Of a stretch of 64,000 nt of DNA, positions 29,206 to 41,900 are shown in pieces (the first letter of the stretch is position 1; each line of letters begins with the position of its first letter). The notes beneath the pieces are model-generated. The model did not search any database. It saw only the letters and a list, made by a program, of their open reading frames with translations, and was not told the DNA's origin. A program made the position numbers and the translations under genes. Source of the stretch: Paracentrotus lividus (Eukaryota > Echinodermata > Echinoidea > Camarodonta > Echinidae). The stretch lies in NCBI GenBank assembly GCA_940671915.1, contig CALNVZ010003432.1, positions 8,202,137-8,266,136 on the forward strand, written 5' to 3'.

Positions 29206-32200
29206 GCTTTGAAACTGGTATTGCATGGGGGCTGCTCGTTTTCCGAGGCCTCAAATGTACACTCCGAACACACATTTCCTATGATTCCTATGTCTGATGG
29301 TTCATTTATCAGAAAATGACATAAGATGAGTTTAATTGAACATTATTTGGTGCAGATCTGAACGTTTGTTGATCTGAAATGAAATAAGTTTCGTTGATCG
29401 AAAAATAAAACGGGTTCGTAAATCCGAAAGTAGAATAGGTTTGTTAATTTGAAGTGAGATAAGCTTTGAGAGTTGAAACTATTACATTTTCTGATTTACG
29501 AACCCTATCTCATTTTCTGATTAACGAACCCTATTTCATTTTCTGATTAAGGAACCCTATTTCATTTTTTGATTAACGAACCCTATTTCATTTTCAGATT
29601 AACGAACCCTGTCTCATTTTCTGATTAAGGAACCCTATTTCATTTTCTGATTAATGAACCCCATTTCATTTTCTGATTAACGAACCCTTTTTCATTTTCA
29701 GATTAACGAACCCTATTTCATTTTCAGATTAACGAACCCTATTTCATTTTCTGATTAACAAACCCTATCTCATTTTCTGATTAACGAACCCTAGCCCTAT
29801 TTCATTTTCAGATTAACGAACCCTATCTCATTTCTGATTACGAACCCTATTTCATTTTTCTGATTAATGAACCCTATTTCATTTTCTGATTAACGAACCC
29901 TTTATTTTTTTAGATTAACGAACCTATTTCATTTTCAGATTAGAACGAACCTTCTATCTCATTTTCTGATTAACGAAACCCTATCTTCATTTTCTGATTA
30001 ACGAACCCTATATTTCATTTTCTGATTAACTATATTCTTATATTCTGAAACGACCTATTTTCATTTTCTGATTAATGAACCCTATTTTCATTATTCTGAT
30101 TAACGAACCCTATTTTATTTTCTGATTAATGAACCCTATTTCATTTTCTGATTAATGAACCCCATTTCATTTTTCCTGATTAACGAACCCTTTTTCATTT
30201 TCAGATTAACGAACCCTATTTCATTTTTCAGATTAACGAACCCTATTTCATTTTCTGATTAACGAACCACTATTTCATTTTCTGATTAACGAACCCTATT
30301 TCATTTTCTGATTAATGAATCCCTATTTCATTTTCTGATTAACGAACCCTATTTCATTTTTTCCTGATTAACGAACCCTATTTCATTTTCTGAGTTAATG
30401 AACCTATTTCATTTTCTGAATTAACGAACCCTATTTCATTTTCAGATTAACGAACCCTATTTCATTTTCTGATTAATGAACCCTATTTTCATTTTCTGAT
30501 TAATGAACCCTATTTCATTTTCTGATTAAACGAACCATATTTCATTTTCTGATTAATGAACCCTATTTCATTTTCTGATTAACGAACCCTATTTCATTTT
30601 CAGATTAACGTACCCTATCTCATTTCTGATTAATGAACCCTATTTCATTTTCTGATTAACGAACCCTATTCATTTCTGATTAACGAACCCTATCTCATTT
30701 TTCTTGATTAACGAACGCCTATTTCATTTTCTGATACGAACCCTATTTCATTTCTGATTAACGAACCCTATTTCATTTTCTGATTAACGAACCACATTTC
30801 ATTTTCAAGTTTAACGAACCCTATTTCATTTTCTGATTAACCAACCCTATTTCATTTTCTGATTAACGAACCCTATTTTCATTTTCTGATTAACAAACCC
30901 TATTTCATTTTCAGATTAACGAACCCTATTTCATTTTTCTGATTAGAGAACCCTATTTCATTTTCTGATTAATGAACCTATTTCATTTTCTGATTAACCA
31001 ACCCTATTTCATTTTCTGATTAACGAACCCTATTTCCATTTTCTGATTAACGAACCCTATTTCATTTTTGATTAACGAACCCTATTTCATTTTCTGATTA
31101 ACGAACCCTATTTCATTTTCAGATTAACGAACCCTATTTTCAAACTTTGAAACTGGTATGCATGGGGGCTGCTCGTTTCCGAGGCTTCAAAGGTATAACT
31201 CCGAACACACATTTCCTATGATTCCTATGTCTGGGTGGTTCATTTATCCGAAATGACAATAAGATTAGTTTATTGAACATTATTTTGTGCAGATCTAACG
31301 TTTGTTGATCTGAAAATGAAATATGTTTCGTTGATCGAAGTGAGATAAGCTTTGAGTGTTGAAACTATTACATTTTTCTGATAACGCACCTATCATTTAA
31401 TGTTAACGAACCTTTTCATTTTCTGATTTAACGAACCTCTATCTCATTTTCTGATTAACGACCCTATTTCATTTCGATTTAACTGAACCCTATTTCAATT
31501 TTCAAGATTAACGACCCTTTTCATTTGTCTGATTAACCAACCCTATTTCTTCTTTTGCAGAATAAACGAACCCTTTTCATTTTCTGATTAACGAACGCCT
31601 AAATTTCAATTTTCTGAATTAACGAACCCTATTTCATTTTCTGATTAACGAACCCTATTTTCATTTTCTGATTAACAAAGACCCTATCTCATTTTCGATT
31701 AACGTGAAACCCTATCTCATTTCCTGAATTTAACGAACCCTATTTCTTTTCTGTATTAACGAACCCTATCTCATTATCTGAATTAACGAACACTATAGTT
31801 CATTTTCTGATTAACGACCATATTTCATTTTTGATTAACGAACCTATCTCATTTTCTGATTACAAACCTATTTCAATTTTCAGATTAACGAACCATATCC
31901 ATTTTCTGATTACGAACGCTCTATTTCATTTTGCTGATTAACGATACCCTATTTCATTTTCAGTTAACGAACACTATTTCAATTTTCTGATTAAGCGATC
32001 CTATTTCATATTTCTCTGATTTAAGAACCCCTATTCATTTTCAAGATTAGAACGAACACCTATTTCATTTTCTGATTAACCGAGACCTATTCATTTTTTC
32101 AATAAACGCGAACCGTAATTTCATTTTCTGATGTAACGACCGCTATTTATGTTTCTGATTAAACATTCTATTTCATTTTCTGATTAACGATACCCTATTG

Positions 32201-34060
32201 TCATTTTCTGATTAACGAACCCTATGATTCATATTTCTGAATTAAACGAACACTATTTCATTTTCTGATAACGAACCCTATTTTCCATTTTGCTGGATTA
32301 CAACCTATTTTCATTTTCAGTATAACGAACCTACCTATTTCATTTTTCTGATAACGAACCCTATTTCAGTTTTCTGCATTAACGAACTCTATTCATTCTT
32401 CTGATAACGAACACTATTTTCATTTCTGATTAACGAACGACCTATGTTCCAGTTTCTGATAACGAACCCTAATTTCATTTTCTGATTAATCGAACCTAAT
32501 TTCATTTTCCTGATTAACGAACCCTATCTCATTTTCTGATTAACGAACCCTATCTCATTTTCTGATTTGAACGAACCCTATTTCATTTCAGATTAAACGA
32601 AACCCTATTTCATTTTCTGATTAACCACCCTATCTTCATTTTGCTGGATTAACGAACCCTATTTTCATTTCTGATTAACAACCTATTTTCATTTTCTGAT
32701 TAACGAACCCGTGACTTCATTTTCCAGATTAACGAAACCCTAATTTAGAACTTTGAAACTGGTATTGCATGGGGGGCTGCTTTTTCCGAGGCTTCAAGGT
32801 ATACCGAACACACATTTCTATGATTCCCTATGTCCTGGTGGTTCATTTATCCGAAAGTGACAATATAGGATTCAGTTTAATTGACATATTGGTGCAGATT
32901 GAACGTTTGTTGATCTGAAATGAAATATTGTTTCGTTGATGAGTGAAGATAAGCTTTGGAGTGTTGAATACTATTAACATGTTTCTGATTAACGAACCTA
33001 TTTCATTTTAATGGATTAACGAACCCTTATTTCATTTTCTGATTAACGAACCTATCCTCATTTTCTGATTAACGAACCCTATTTCATTTCTGATAACAGC
33101 AACTATATTCATTTCTGAATTAACCACCGCTATTTCACATTTTTCAGACTAAACGAACCCTATTTGCATTTTCAGATTAACGAACCCTGATTTTATTTTC
33201 TGATTAAACTCTCCCTATCTCATTCTGATTAAGCGAACCCTATTTTCATTTTCTGATTAAAACACCCTATCTCATTTTTTTCTGAATTACGAACCCTATT
33301 TCAATTTTCTGATTAACCATCCCTTCTTCATTTTCTGATTAAACGAACCCTATTTCATTTTCGTGAATTACAAACCCTATCTCATTTTCTTGAATTAACG
33401 AACCCTATTTTTTTCTGATTAACGAACCCAATTTTCATTTCTGATTAACGAACCCGTATTTCATTTTCTGATTAGACAAACACTATCTCATTTTCTGATT
33501 AACGAACCCTATTTCGATTTTTCAGATAACGAACCCTATTTCATTTTTATGAAAACGAACCCTATCCTCATTGTTAAAGATTAAAAACTAATCTCATTTT
33601 CGTATTACACGAACCCTATTTCATTTTCTGTGAACCTTTTATAGAACCGAACCCCATTTCAATTTAATTACAAGCCTATTATCTGAAAACGACCCATTTC
33701 CATTTTCAGATTGAACGACCTATTTTCATTTTCGCAGATTAACGACCCTATTTCATTTTCCAAGATTGAACGAACGCCTATTTCATTTCGATTAACGAGA
33801 CCCTATTTCAATTTTCTGATTAACGAACCCTATCATTTTTCTGATTAACGAACCCTTTCATTTTCTGATTAACGAACCCTATTTCATTTTCCTGATTAAC
33901 GAACCCTATTTCATTTCATTAGTCCTTCTTCTGATTAGACGAACGCCCTATCGTTCATTTTCTGATTACGAACCCTATCTTTCGAATTGGCCTACTCTTC
34001 GATTAACGGGAACACCTATTTCATTTTCAGTTAACAACGCCTGATTTCATTTTGATTGAT
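29206..34060. repeat. 26-bp satellite array with three interspersed 280-bp modules
   Basis: The unit is CCCTATTTCATTTTCTGATT then AACGAA, repeated well over 100 times. A distinct module (starting 'ctttgaaactggtattgcatg', then 'gtgagataagctttgag') occurs at 29206-29480, 31142-31370 and 32748-32960, giving a higher-order period of roughly 1.6-1.9 kb. Up to about 29,900 the units are clean; beyond that single-base insertions and deletions become dense, in both the units and the modules. Confidence 0.93.
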
Positions 34061-34159
34061 TGATGTGAAAATCAATTTATTTCCTTCCAAGGGGTAAATC
34101 CGTTCGAGAGTGGGGGGGATGAACGAAATATTTTGCAACTATTCCTATCTTGTTTTTAA

Positions 34160-35500
34160 AGATAGGCCCTACAACAAGCTCGACACACGTTTAATCACCC
34201 ATAATACGGGCGAAAGGATTTGAAAGGAGGGGGTACGAATATAATTTGTCTTTAACGTATTGCCTTTAGCTTTAAATGGCTGCCTTGATTAGGGTTCATT
34301 TGCAGTAATTGGAAAAACTGAATGCGAGCGCGACAGCGCGGCCGAAAATTTTAGCTAAAAGTTGAAGAAATAATGTGGCATTATCAGGCCGATTTATAAT
34401 CATCGAGCGCGAAGCGCGACCAAAAAAATTAAGCTTAAATAAGATATGTTTGTGCATTAAAGGTCAGCATATAGTTATCCGCTGAGCCGCGGAAAATAAT
34501 ATATATATATATACTAATATAAGCCTATAGAGTGGATAGCAAGAGGTGGCGGAACGGATTTGAAGAGTCAGACGGGCTTGATAAAAAAAGTGCAACGCGT
34601 TTCTGAAATGGTTAGCACTTAGAATCATGAGGCATGGATTCTATAGGAATAATATTCCGGAAACTGGAAGGGGGATATAATCGGAAAATTTTTGTTGCGT
34701 GAATGTTATGCCTTTAAAAGAATCATAATGTGCTACCTTGATTTTGTTCATTTTAGTATGGAAAAGTAATGTCGAGCGCCGAAGCGGCGAGCCGAAAATT
34801 TTACGGTAAAATATATGTTATGTGCATTAAAGTCTGTTATAGTTTACCGGCGAGCGCGGAAAAAATATCAAAAACAAAAAAACATATAAGTAAGTGGCCG
34901 TGCGAAAAGGATTTGAAATGGGGTCGGTCTCGATGGAAAATGGTACATTTCTGGAATAGGGGGACACTTTAAGATCAGAGGCATAGACCTGAGAGAAATG
35001 TTATTCGGAGAAGGGAGAAAAGTACGAAGAAAATTTGTCTTTTGAATGTAATACCTTTTATAAAGGCTGCCTTGATTCTGTCATTTTAGGTTAAGGAAAA
35101 TAGTAATGCGAGCGGGCGAAGCGCGAGCCAAAATTTAAGACTAATAAATTGGAGATATTTATTTTGGGCAGTATAGTCCTGTTTAAGTATCAGCGAGAGC
35201 GAAGGCGAGCGCAAAATTTTGTGTATTGCCATTAAGAGATGACTAAAAAATTAGAAGTTAAATACACTAACAGCGAATAGAAAACACAATCCACATCTTT
35301 GCTATTTGAAAATTGTGAGCTGCAGGCCAAGCCCTCCAACACCTAGCCGTCACACGAACAGCATTAATGTATTGCATAAGTTGGTCAAAACACCCTTCCT
35401 AAGGTTTCCCCAGACGAGGGCATTGATCCAACCTTTTTATATACCTAGGTTAAATGTTTTACTTAGTGCGAGGCGCATAGCGACGCGAGCAGGTAAATTT
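34160..35500. repeat. Noisy tandem repeat with GCGAGCGCGAAGCGCGAGC words
   Basis: A segment with 'gctgccttgatt', then a CGAGCGCGAAGCGCGAGCC-like GC word, then AAAATTT recurs at about 34279, 34732 and 35067 (spacing 453 and 335), with more GC words at 34400, 34850, 35195 and 35465. Indel noise is high. Confidence 0.65.
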
Positions 35501-35646
35501 TGGGGGTTTTGGAGTAAAAAGATGCATTTTTAGTATTGAAAGCGCTATTTATAACCAATAACGACATTATCTAGTGTATTTTTTTTTTCATTTTCTTCTG
35601 GAAAAGCTTGGGGGGCATGTTTGTACAGGCCCATCCCCCCCTCCTC

Positions 35647-35746
35647 NNNNNNNNNNNNNNNNNNNNNNNNNNNNNNNNNNNNNNNNNNNNNNNNNNNNNN
35701 NNNNNNNNNNNNNNNNNNNNNNNNNNNNNNNNNNNNNNNNNNNNNN
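35647..35746. other. Assembly gap, 100 N
   Basis: Exactly 100 N, the usual placeholder for a scaffold gap of unknown size. It separates the noisy repeats from hexokinase exon 2. Confidence 1.
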
Positions 35747-35789
35747 ATTGTCACTGGACCAATTATGTCATAGAATCCATATATTTTAC

Positions 35790-35955
35790 CTGATCCATCT
35801 GGTAACGATGTGACATAGGTGGGTAACATCTTGATCTTAGCTGTGGGATTGAGAGCCGCCTTCAATCCTTTATTCATCTCATCTTCAAGTCTTCCCATGA
35901 TTTCATACTGAAGGTCTCGGGTCAGTTCAAAGCCTTTAATGAGAGCGGTGACCTC
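35790..35955 (-). CDS. Hexokinase exon 2
   Basis: Acceptor CTATAG at 35961-35956, donor GTAAAA at 35789. Fifty-five codons with FELTRDL, EMNKGLKAALNPTAKIKMLP and TYVTSLPDGS, diagnostic for hexokinase. Confidence 0.93.
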
Positions 35956-38900
35956 CTATAGATAAAAAATGACAAACACATGAATTAAAAAACTTAATTT
36001 AAAACATCATTTCTGGGGTTCTTGTACAACCAACCCCTGGACAATTTCCCCAACCAAAAATCTACCACCTAGCCCTACACCAAACCCTAACCCTATCTGG
36101 GGGTGGCTATCCTGGGGGTTATTGTTTAGGGGGTACTTGTCCCGATACACATTTCTGGAAGACTATATTCATCTCATCTTTGAGTCTTTCCAAGATACCT
36201 TGTACTGAAGGTCTTGGGTCAGTTCAAAGCCTTTAACAAGGGCCTTAACCTACTGCAGCACAAAAGACAAACAAATTAAAATGTCATTTCTGAAAACATT
36301 TTATTCAACTAATCTACTAGAGTTTTTATGGATCCAATACTGTGAGCAAAAGTTTAGTTTTTATAATTTACCATACATGTAGGCCCACTTGAATGTGAAC
36401 ATAATTATCCACTACTCGGTACGTTTACATTTATATCACAATAATAATATTACCAAATAGCAATTCAAGTTCTTTTCTCTTTAGCTTTCCAAAAGATTAT
36501 TAGCTAATTAACTCTCATATATCACTAGTTGTCTCAAAAGATACATTGTAAGACCAGTGGGGTGTAACACAAAGACTTACGATTGATAAAAAGTTACGAT
36601 TAATTTTTTCTCGGTAGCCTCATCATGGACAGGATGCTCCAAAGTTGATGATCTTAATCCTAACCCTAGCCCTAACCCTACTCTTAATCATATCCAAATC
36701 CCAGTCTATGACTGTAGCTGGTTTCCAAATGAGGCTACCGAGAAAAAATCAATCGTAACTTTTAATCAATCGTAAGTCTTTGTGTTACACCCCACATCTT
36801 TCATAATACATTCTCTATTACAGGGAAGTGGGGAGGGACTTGCTATTAAAACTGTCATGGCATAATTATTCATTTCTCTGCTTCTTTTACTTTATTGCAC
36901 TAATCATCATGACAGCTATAATTAGAATATCATTATCAAGATAATAGATATCTAGAGCATTCCCACTTAAAGCACATGCAGTATGTACATGACTACACAC
37001 TGCTTGACCGAAATATTGTAACGTCATCAACATTGATTGGCAATGTGTAGGCCTACACAATTCGCAACCCTTTTTACACCTCAATCTGCATAAAGGCCAA
37101 TGTCCGCCTTTATCTTATACAAAGGACTACAATGTAAATATCACAATAATATCAATCGATCAATCTATAAAGACACTGCTCCTCATGAAAAGCATGATAA
37201 TCTTCTTCTAAAATGCAAGATACATTTCTATCACCACTTGCCTTGAAACCAATTTCATTTCTTTTCTTTTTATATATTATTAATATTATTGTGGAGGAGT
37301 AATTTCTTATATTGAGTGTACATCTTTTGTTTTGAAATAACAAAATGGTTACAATCAAATATCAAAAACATTGTAGAAAATCATCTCACTAGGATTGCAA
37401 TATTCCTTACACCGATGATAATATTCTGTTCTTCATCTACACATGTTGGTTGCAAAGCCCTTTGGCAATAAAAGAGGAGAAGTAGAATATTATTACTAAG
37501 ATCAATCAATCAATCAATCTGTAATGACACTGCACCAAAAAATATACAACCACCTTGTCTTTATGAATTAATGGACCCGCTTTTTCTTCTTTCTTTTTTT
37601 TTGGGGGGGGGGGGTAGGGTGGGGATTTGGGGTATATAGCAATCCTTCAAAGAGGACCTTTTTATCATGAAATTTATAAAATTAGAAGATTAGGAAACCC
37701 ACAATTTTGTTCATCTTTTCCACTACACTAGATTCTCATTAAGATTATCAACACATTTCAAATTCACATCCAAGCATATTTTATGCAACTAAGTTCCAAG
37801 TAGGAAGTGTTAAATTTGGTCTTCATCCAAAAGCAGATTGAATAGCAAAATAAAATGGAGACTTTGACCGGTCTAACTTGATTTATCACCATAGAATGTC
37901 AATATTGGGGGCCAGAATCATTGATCTAAATTGAGGTATGCAAACTCCAGGGTATAATTTGTAAAGCCACGATGGGGACAGTACTGTCCACATGTTACAT
38001 GTACATCTACAAAGTACTATGGGCTAGTCACTATTTGCCTTCCAATGTACAATACAGAAATACTGTTATTTTGCTAAGAAAAAAATATATACATTTATAC
38101 ATAATGATATAATGTAGCTTATAAATTAATAAAAGCGTGTAACATATTTTCTTTTTCAATTGCATTTTGTACATGATGCAATCAGTTTTCATAATAAACA
38201 TTATTGAATTTGTAATATGCTTATGAACGATAGTATCAATTTCAATGGCTTTATAATTTATATCCCGCATTAAAAAGCATTGTTTGTATTTGTGGTAGGC
38301 CTACATGTGCATGCACAACATACTCATTGATCAAGATTGTGCCCATGTGCTCACAGTATGGTAATATTCAGTAAACAAAATTTTTTAAGCATTCTAAATT
38401 TTAAAAAAAAGAGTGATATCCACTCTAGGAAAAAAAAAAAAAAAAAAATTACAATTTGGACTGGTGAGGGAGAGGGGGGGGGGGGGGGGGGGTCAGGTGG
38501 CATGACCCCTTAAAGCACCTGCTCTTTTAGACTTCCAGTAAAAGCCTGTCTTAAAAGATAGTTTCAAAATTGAAATAAAACAGAATTATAGTGTTGTTCA
38601 CTTTCTATTTTTTTTTAAATAAAAGACAAATAAAGCGGATTTCAAGTTTAAAATGGGGAAATATCACTCATCTTAACTATAGTAAAATGCTAACTTTAAT
38701 GATAATTTTGGAATTAATATCAAAATATTACTTTGTTTGATGGTGTCTACACACAAGTAGAGGGTATATGTATAATTTCGTTTTTTTTTTAAGGGGCAAA
38801 TGCACTACTTTTCTAAAAATAAACCATAAATGTTTACTGAAATTTTTCATTAAAAAATGCAATTAGCACAAGTGGATCATGTAGAGTTCCTGAGAGACAT

Positions 38901-41900
38901 TGTAAAATGTATGCAGCCTATAAAGCAATATCGGACGATGAATTCTCTTGCTTCAGATTAGGGGAAATAATCAGTAAGATAGCACTATATGTAAACAGAA
39001 GATATCGTTGAATAACACTGACAGTGTATGTAGTTGAATAACAGTTCAAGGCAGTTCAAAATGTTTTTCTCAAGTGCTCATATTGGCCTCTACAATCCAA
39101 CTAACGTGGCATTAATTTCATATACCAAGATATCAATCCACATTGTGCTTTACTCAACCTGGGTGGGGCTAATAGGGTAAATAGGGTAAATAGAGTAATA
39201 ATGCTGCATAATATTATTGTAGAGTGCATAGGGACTTTTGAAGTAATAAGCTATTCAGTGTTTGGCATTATACTTTTAATTATCATTTTCATTAATGACT
39301 ATAAAATCAACATGTATTTTGAAAGGTTCAATTACAGCTACATGTACATATGTCAAGCCTTGATTTCTCCGAAGGTCACAATATCCCCTTCTTCTCATTG
39401 TACACCAAAGTGATAAGATGTCAGCTGGAAATTTAATTCTTCAAAAATGATGAAATGACGATATGCCAACTTTACCGATCGGCACAAACACTTTAAACCA
39501 ACTACATTTGGTAACACTAAGATCAATAATCCTCAAAAGATTCACTGTGACACAGGGCCATCAATTCAATGAATCATATAGTTAAGAAGATAAAAAGACA
39601 CTTTGAAAAAAAAAGCAAAAATAATCATGCTTCCCCTTCTTAAGATATGAACAGGTTTAGCAGGATGACCAACTTTGAACCCTTAGGGCCTACAATGTAC
39701 ATATCATCAATGATTTTACGAACCATCACAGACCTCGGGGAGTCCCGAAGATCATTTGTTTAGATAATCGCGTTCAGAGTTTGGATGTTCTTCTGACGTT
39801 CATAACTTCGCACTTCGAAGGAAACCACAGCAATTATTTATATCAACGAACAGGATAAATTCTATAATTCTACAATATGAAAACAATTATTCAATATTTG
39901 AGCTTGATTTTTAAATATTTAGAATAAAATAGAAGATTGTATTTTAGAAACTGATTGTTTTTACGAAAAACAGGGGGTCTAGGACACTTTGTAAAATCAC
40001 GTATACCATGCGCATGTTTTTAGCGTCATAAACCCACGGGATATGACGGTTCGTAAAATCACTCAATGCATATGCGCAACACCATGTATATCTAGGTCGT
40101 GTTGCACGCCCTTCTGGAGACTGCTATAATACAGAAACAGTGGTTTTGAACGCTTCGTAAAATCACTGGAATGGATATGCCGTTTTGAACGAAATTTTAA
40201 TTTGCTATTATTCGTAAAATAATGCAGATTTCGAACTGAAATGTGGTAATTCGATAGAGTTAAATATAGGCTTTCAGAGTATCAAAAAAACTCAATTTCG
40301 AAAATTTGACCTAGAATTAGGTTTATGACGGTTCGTAAAAAAACAGCGACGATATATAGGAAAAAAAGAAAAAAGAAAGCACACTGAAAGCACACTGAAA
40401 ATAGTAATGAGTCCATTTAATCTTTATAAGATATGAACAGGCTGGGAACTTGAGAGGCCATGTCACATGACAAGTATCCTTTGACCCTTATATTAAAATG
40501 TAGAACATTAAGCATTTTGAAAATGAATGCATCCATTTTATCTTTATAAGATATGAACAGATTGAAAAATTAAGAGACTATATCACATGACAGGTGACTT
40601 TTGACCCTTATATTAAAATGTAGAACATTAAGCATTTTGAAAATTAATGCATCCATTTTATCTGTATAAGATATAAACAGATTGAAAAATTAAGAGACTA
40701 TATCACATGACAGGTGACTTTTGACCCTTATATTAAAATGTAGAACATTAAGCATTATGAAAATGACTGCATCCATTTTATCTGTATAAGATATAAACAG
40801 ATTGAAAAATTAAGAAACCAAACCACATGACAAGTAACCTTTAACACAAATATATATTAAAATGTAGCTCTAGTCTGAAAATAAAACTCATTTATCTACT
40901 TTGTACACCTGTCCATTTTCTATCCATAGTTAGTAACATACCATTTTATTAAGTCATTGCTCAAGATAGATTACTAGTATAACATTATGTAGCAAAGTGA
41001 CCTTTGACCTTTCCATGTTGTGCTACAATGCATTTTAGGCCTCTTTCTTGGTAATCGGGGCTTAGAATCGCATCGTTCTAATTGCTGCAGTACATTGATA
41101 ATATAACTTTTTGTTGCAAAGTTAATTGTCAACTATGTCTGTGAAATTAGTGTCTGAAAGAGATAGATATTTGATTGAAACATGTACATACTGTAAAACA
41201 CCAAATAACATTAAGACACATGTAATATAAAAATATTAAGTGTGAGCCCAGTTATTTGGATAAGGGTCATGAGGTGGGTTGGGCAGTTTGGGTAAATGAA
41301 GTGCAAATTTTAAAGTGAAGGATTAAGAATTTGTACAAATATACTATTGGGTCACTGGGGAGTCAATGTTTGCATTATGATAGTAGGCCTACTTTGTGTA
41401 GAGCTTCATAATTGTATCTCTCATTCAGATTCAAACATTTGTATGCTCCTATATGAGGCCAAATAGATGTATCATCCAGATTTTGTTTAAATGGAGAAGA
41501 TATATCAAAATATAAATATATTTTACGTGCATCAACCATGACCCTAAAATGAATTTTATTTGCAAATAAACTTGATGATTTCATTAAAAATTTTCTTCAA
41601 CAGCTACATGTAGGATATATTATTCCATAAGATATTTGATTCATTGTAAGGCCATATATATATATATAGCTATTTACATATTAGTACTTTATATAGGCCT
41701 AAGCCAATATTTCCGCGAACAGTTATTTCAAGATTTTGGACTAGTTTGGGAAGTTTGTAATTTTTGTTTTCATTGCTATAGATAGCCTTATGTCGAAGTA
41801 GATATTTTCTCGAATATTTATAGCTCCCATCATCAGGATGTTTTGCCATTCAAACCTTTTCAAAAAGAAGACGAAAATAAGAATGAAATTATCAAATAAA

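Noticed and set aside
29485..34060. Possible CRISPR-like array of short direct repeats
   Set aside because: Units are contiguous 26-mers with no unique spacers, in a eukaryotic genome; it is a satellite.
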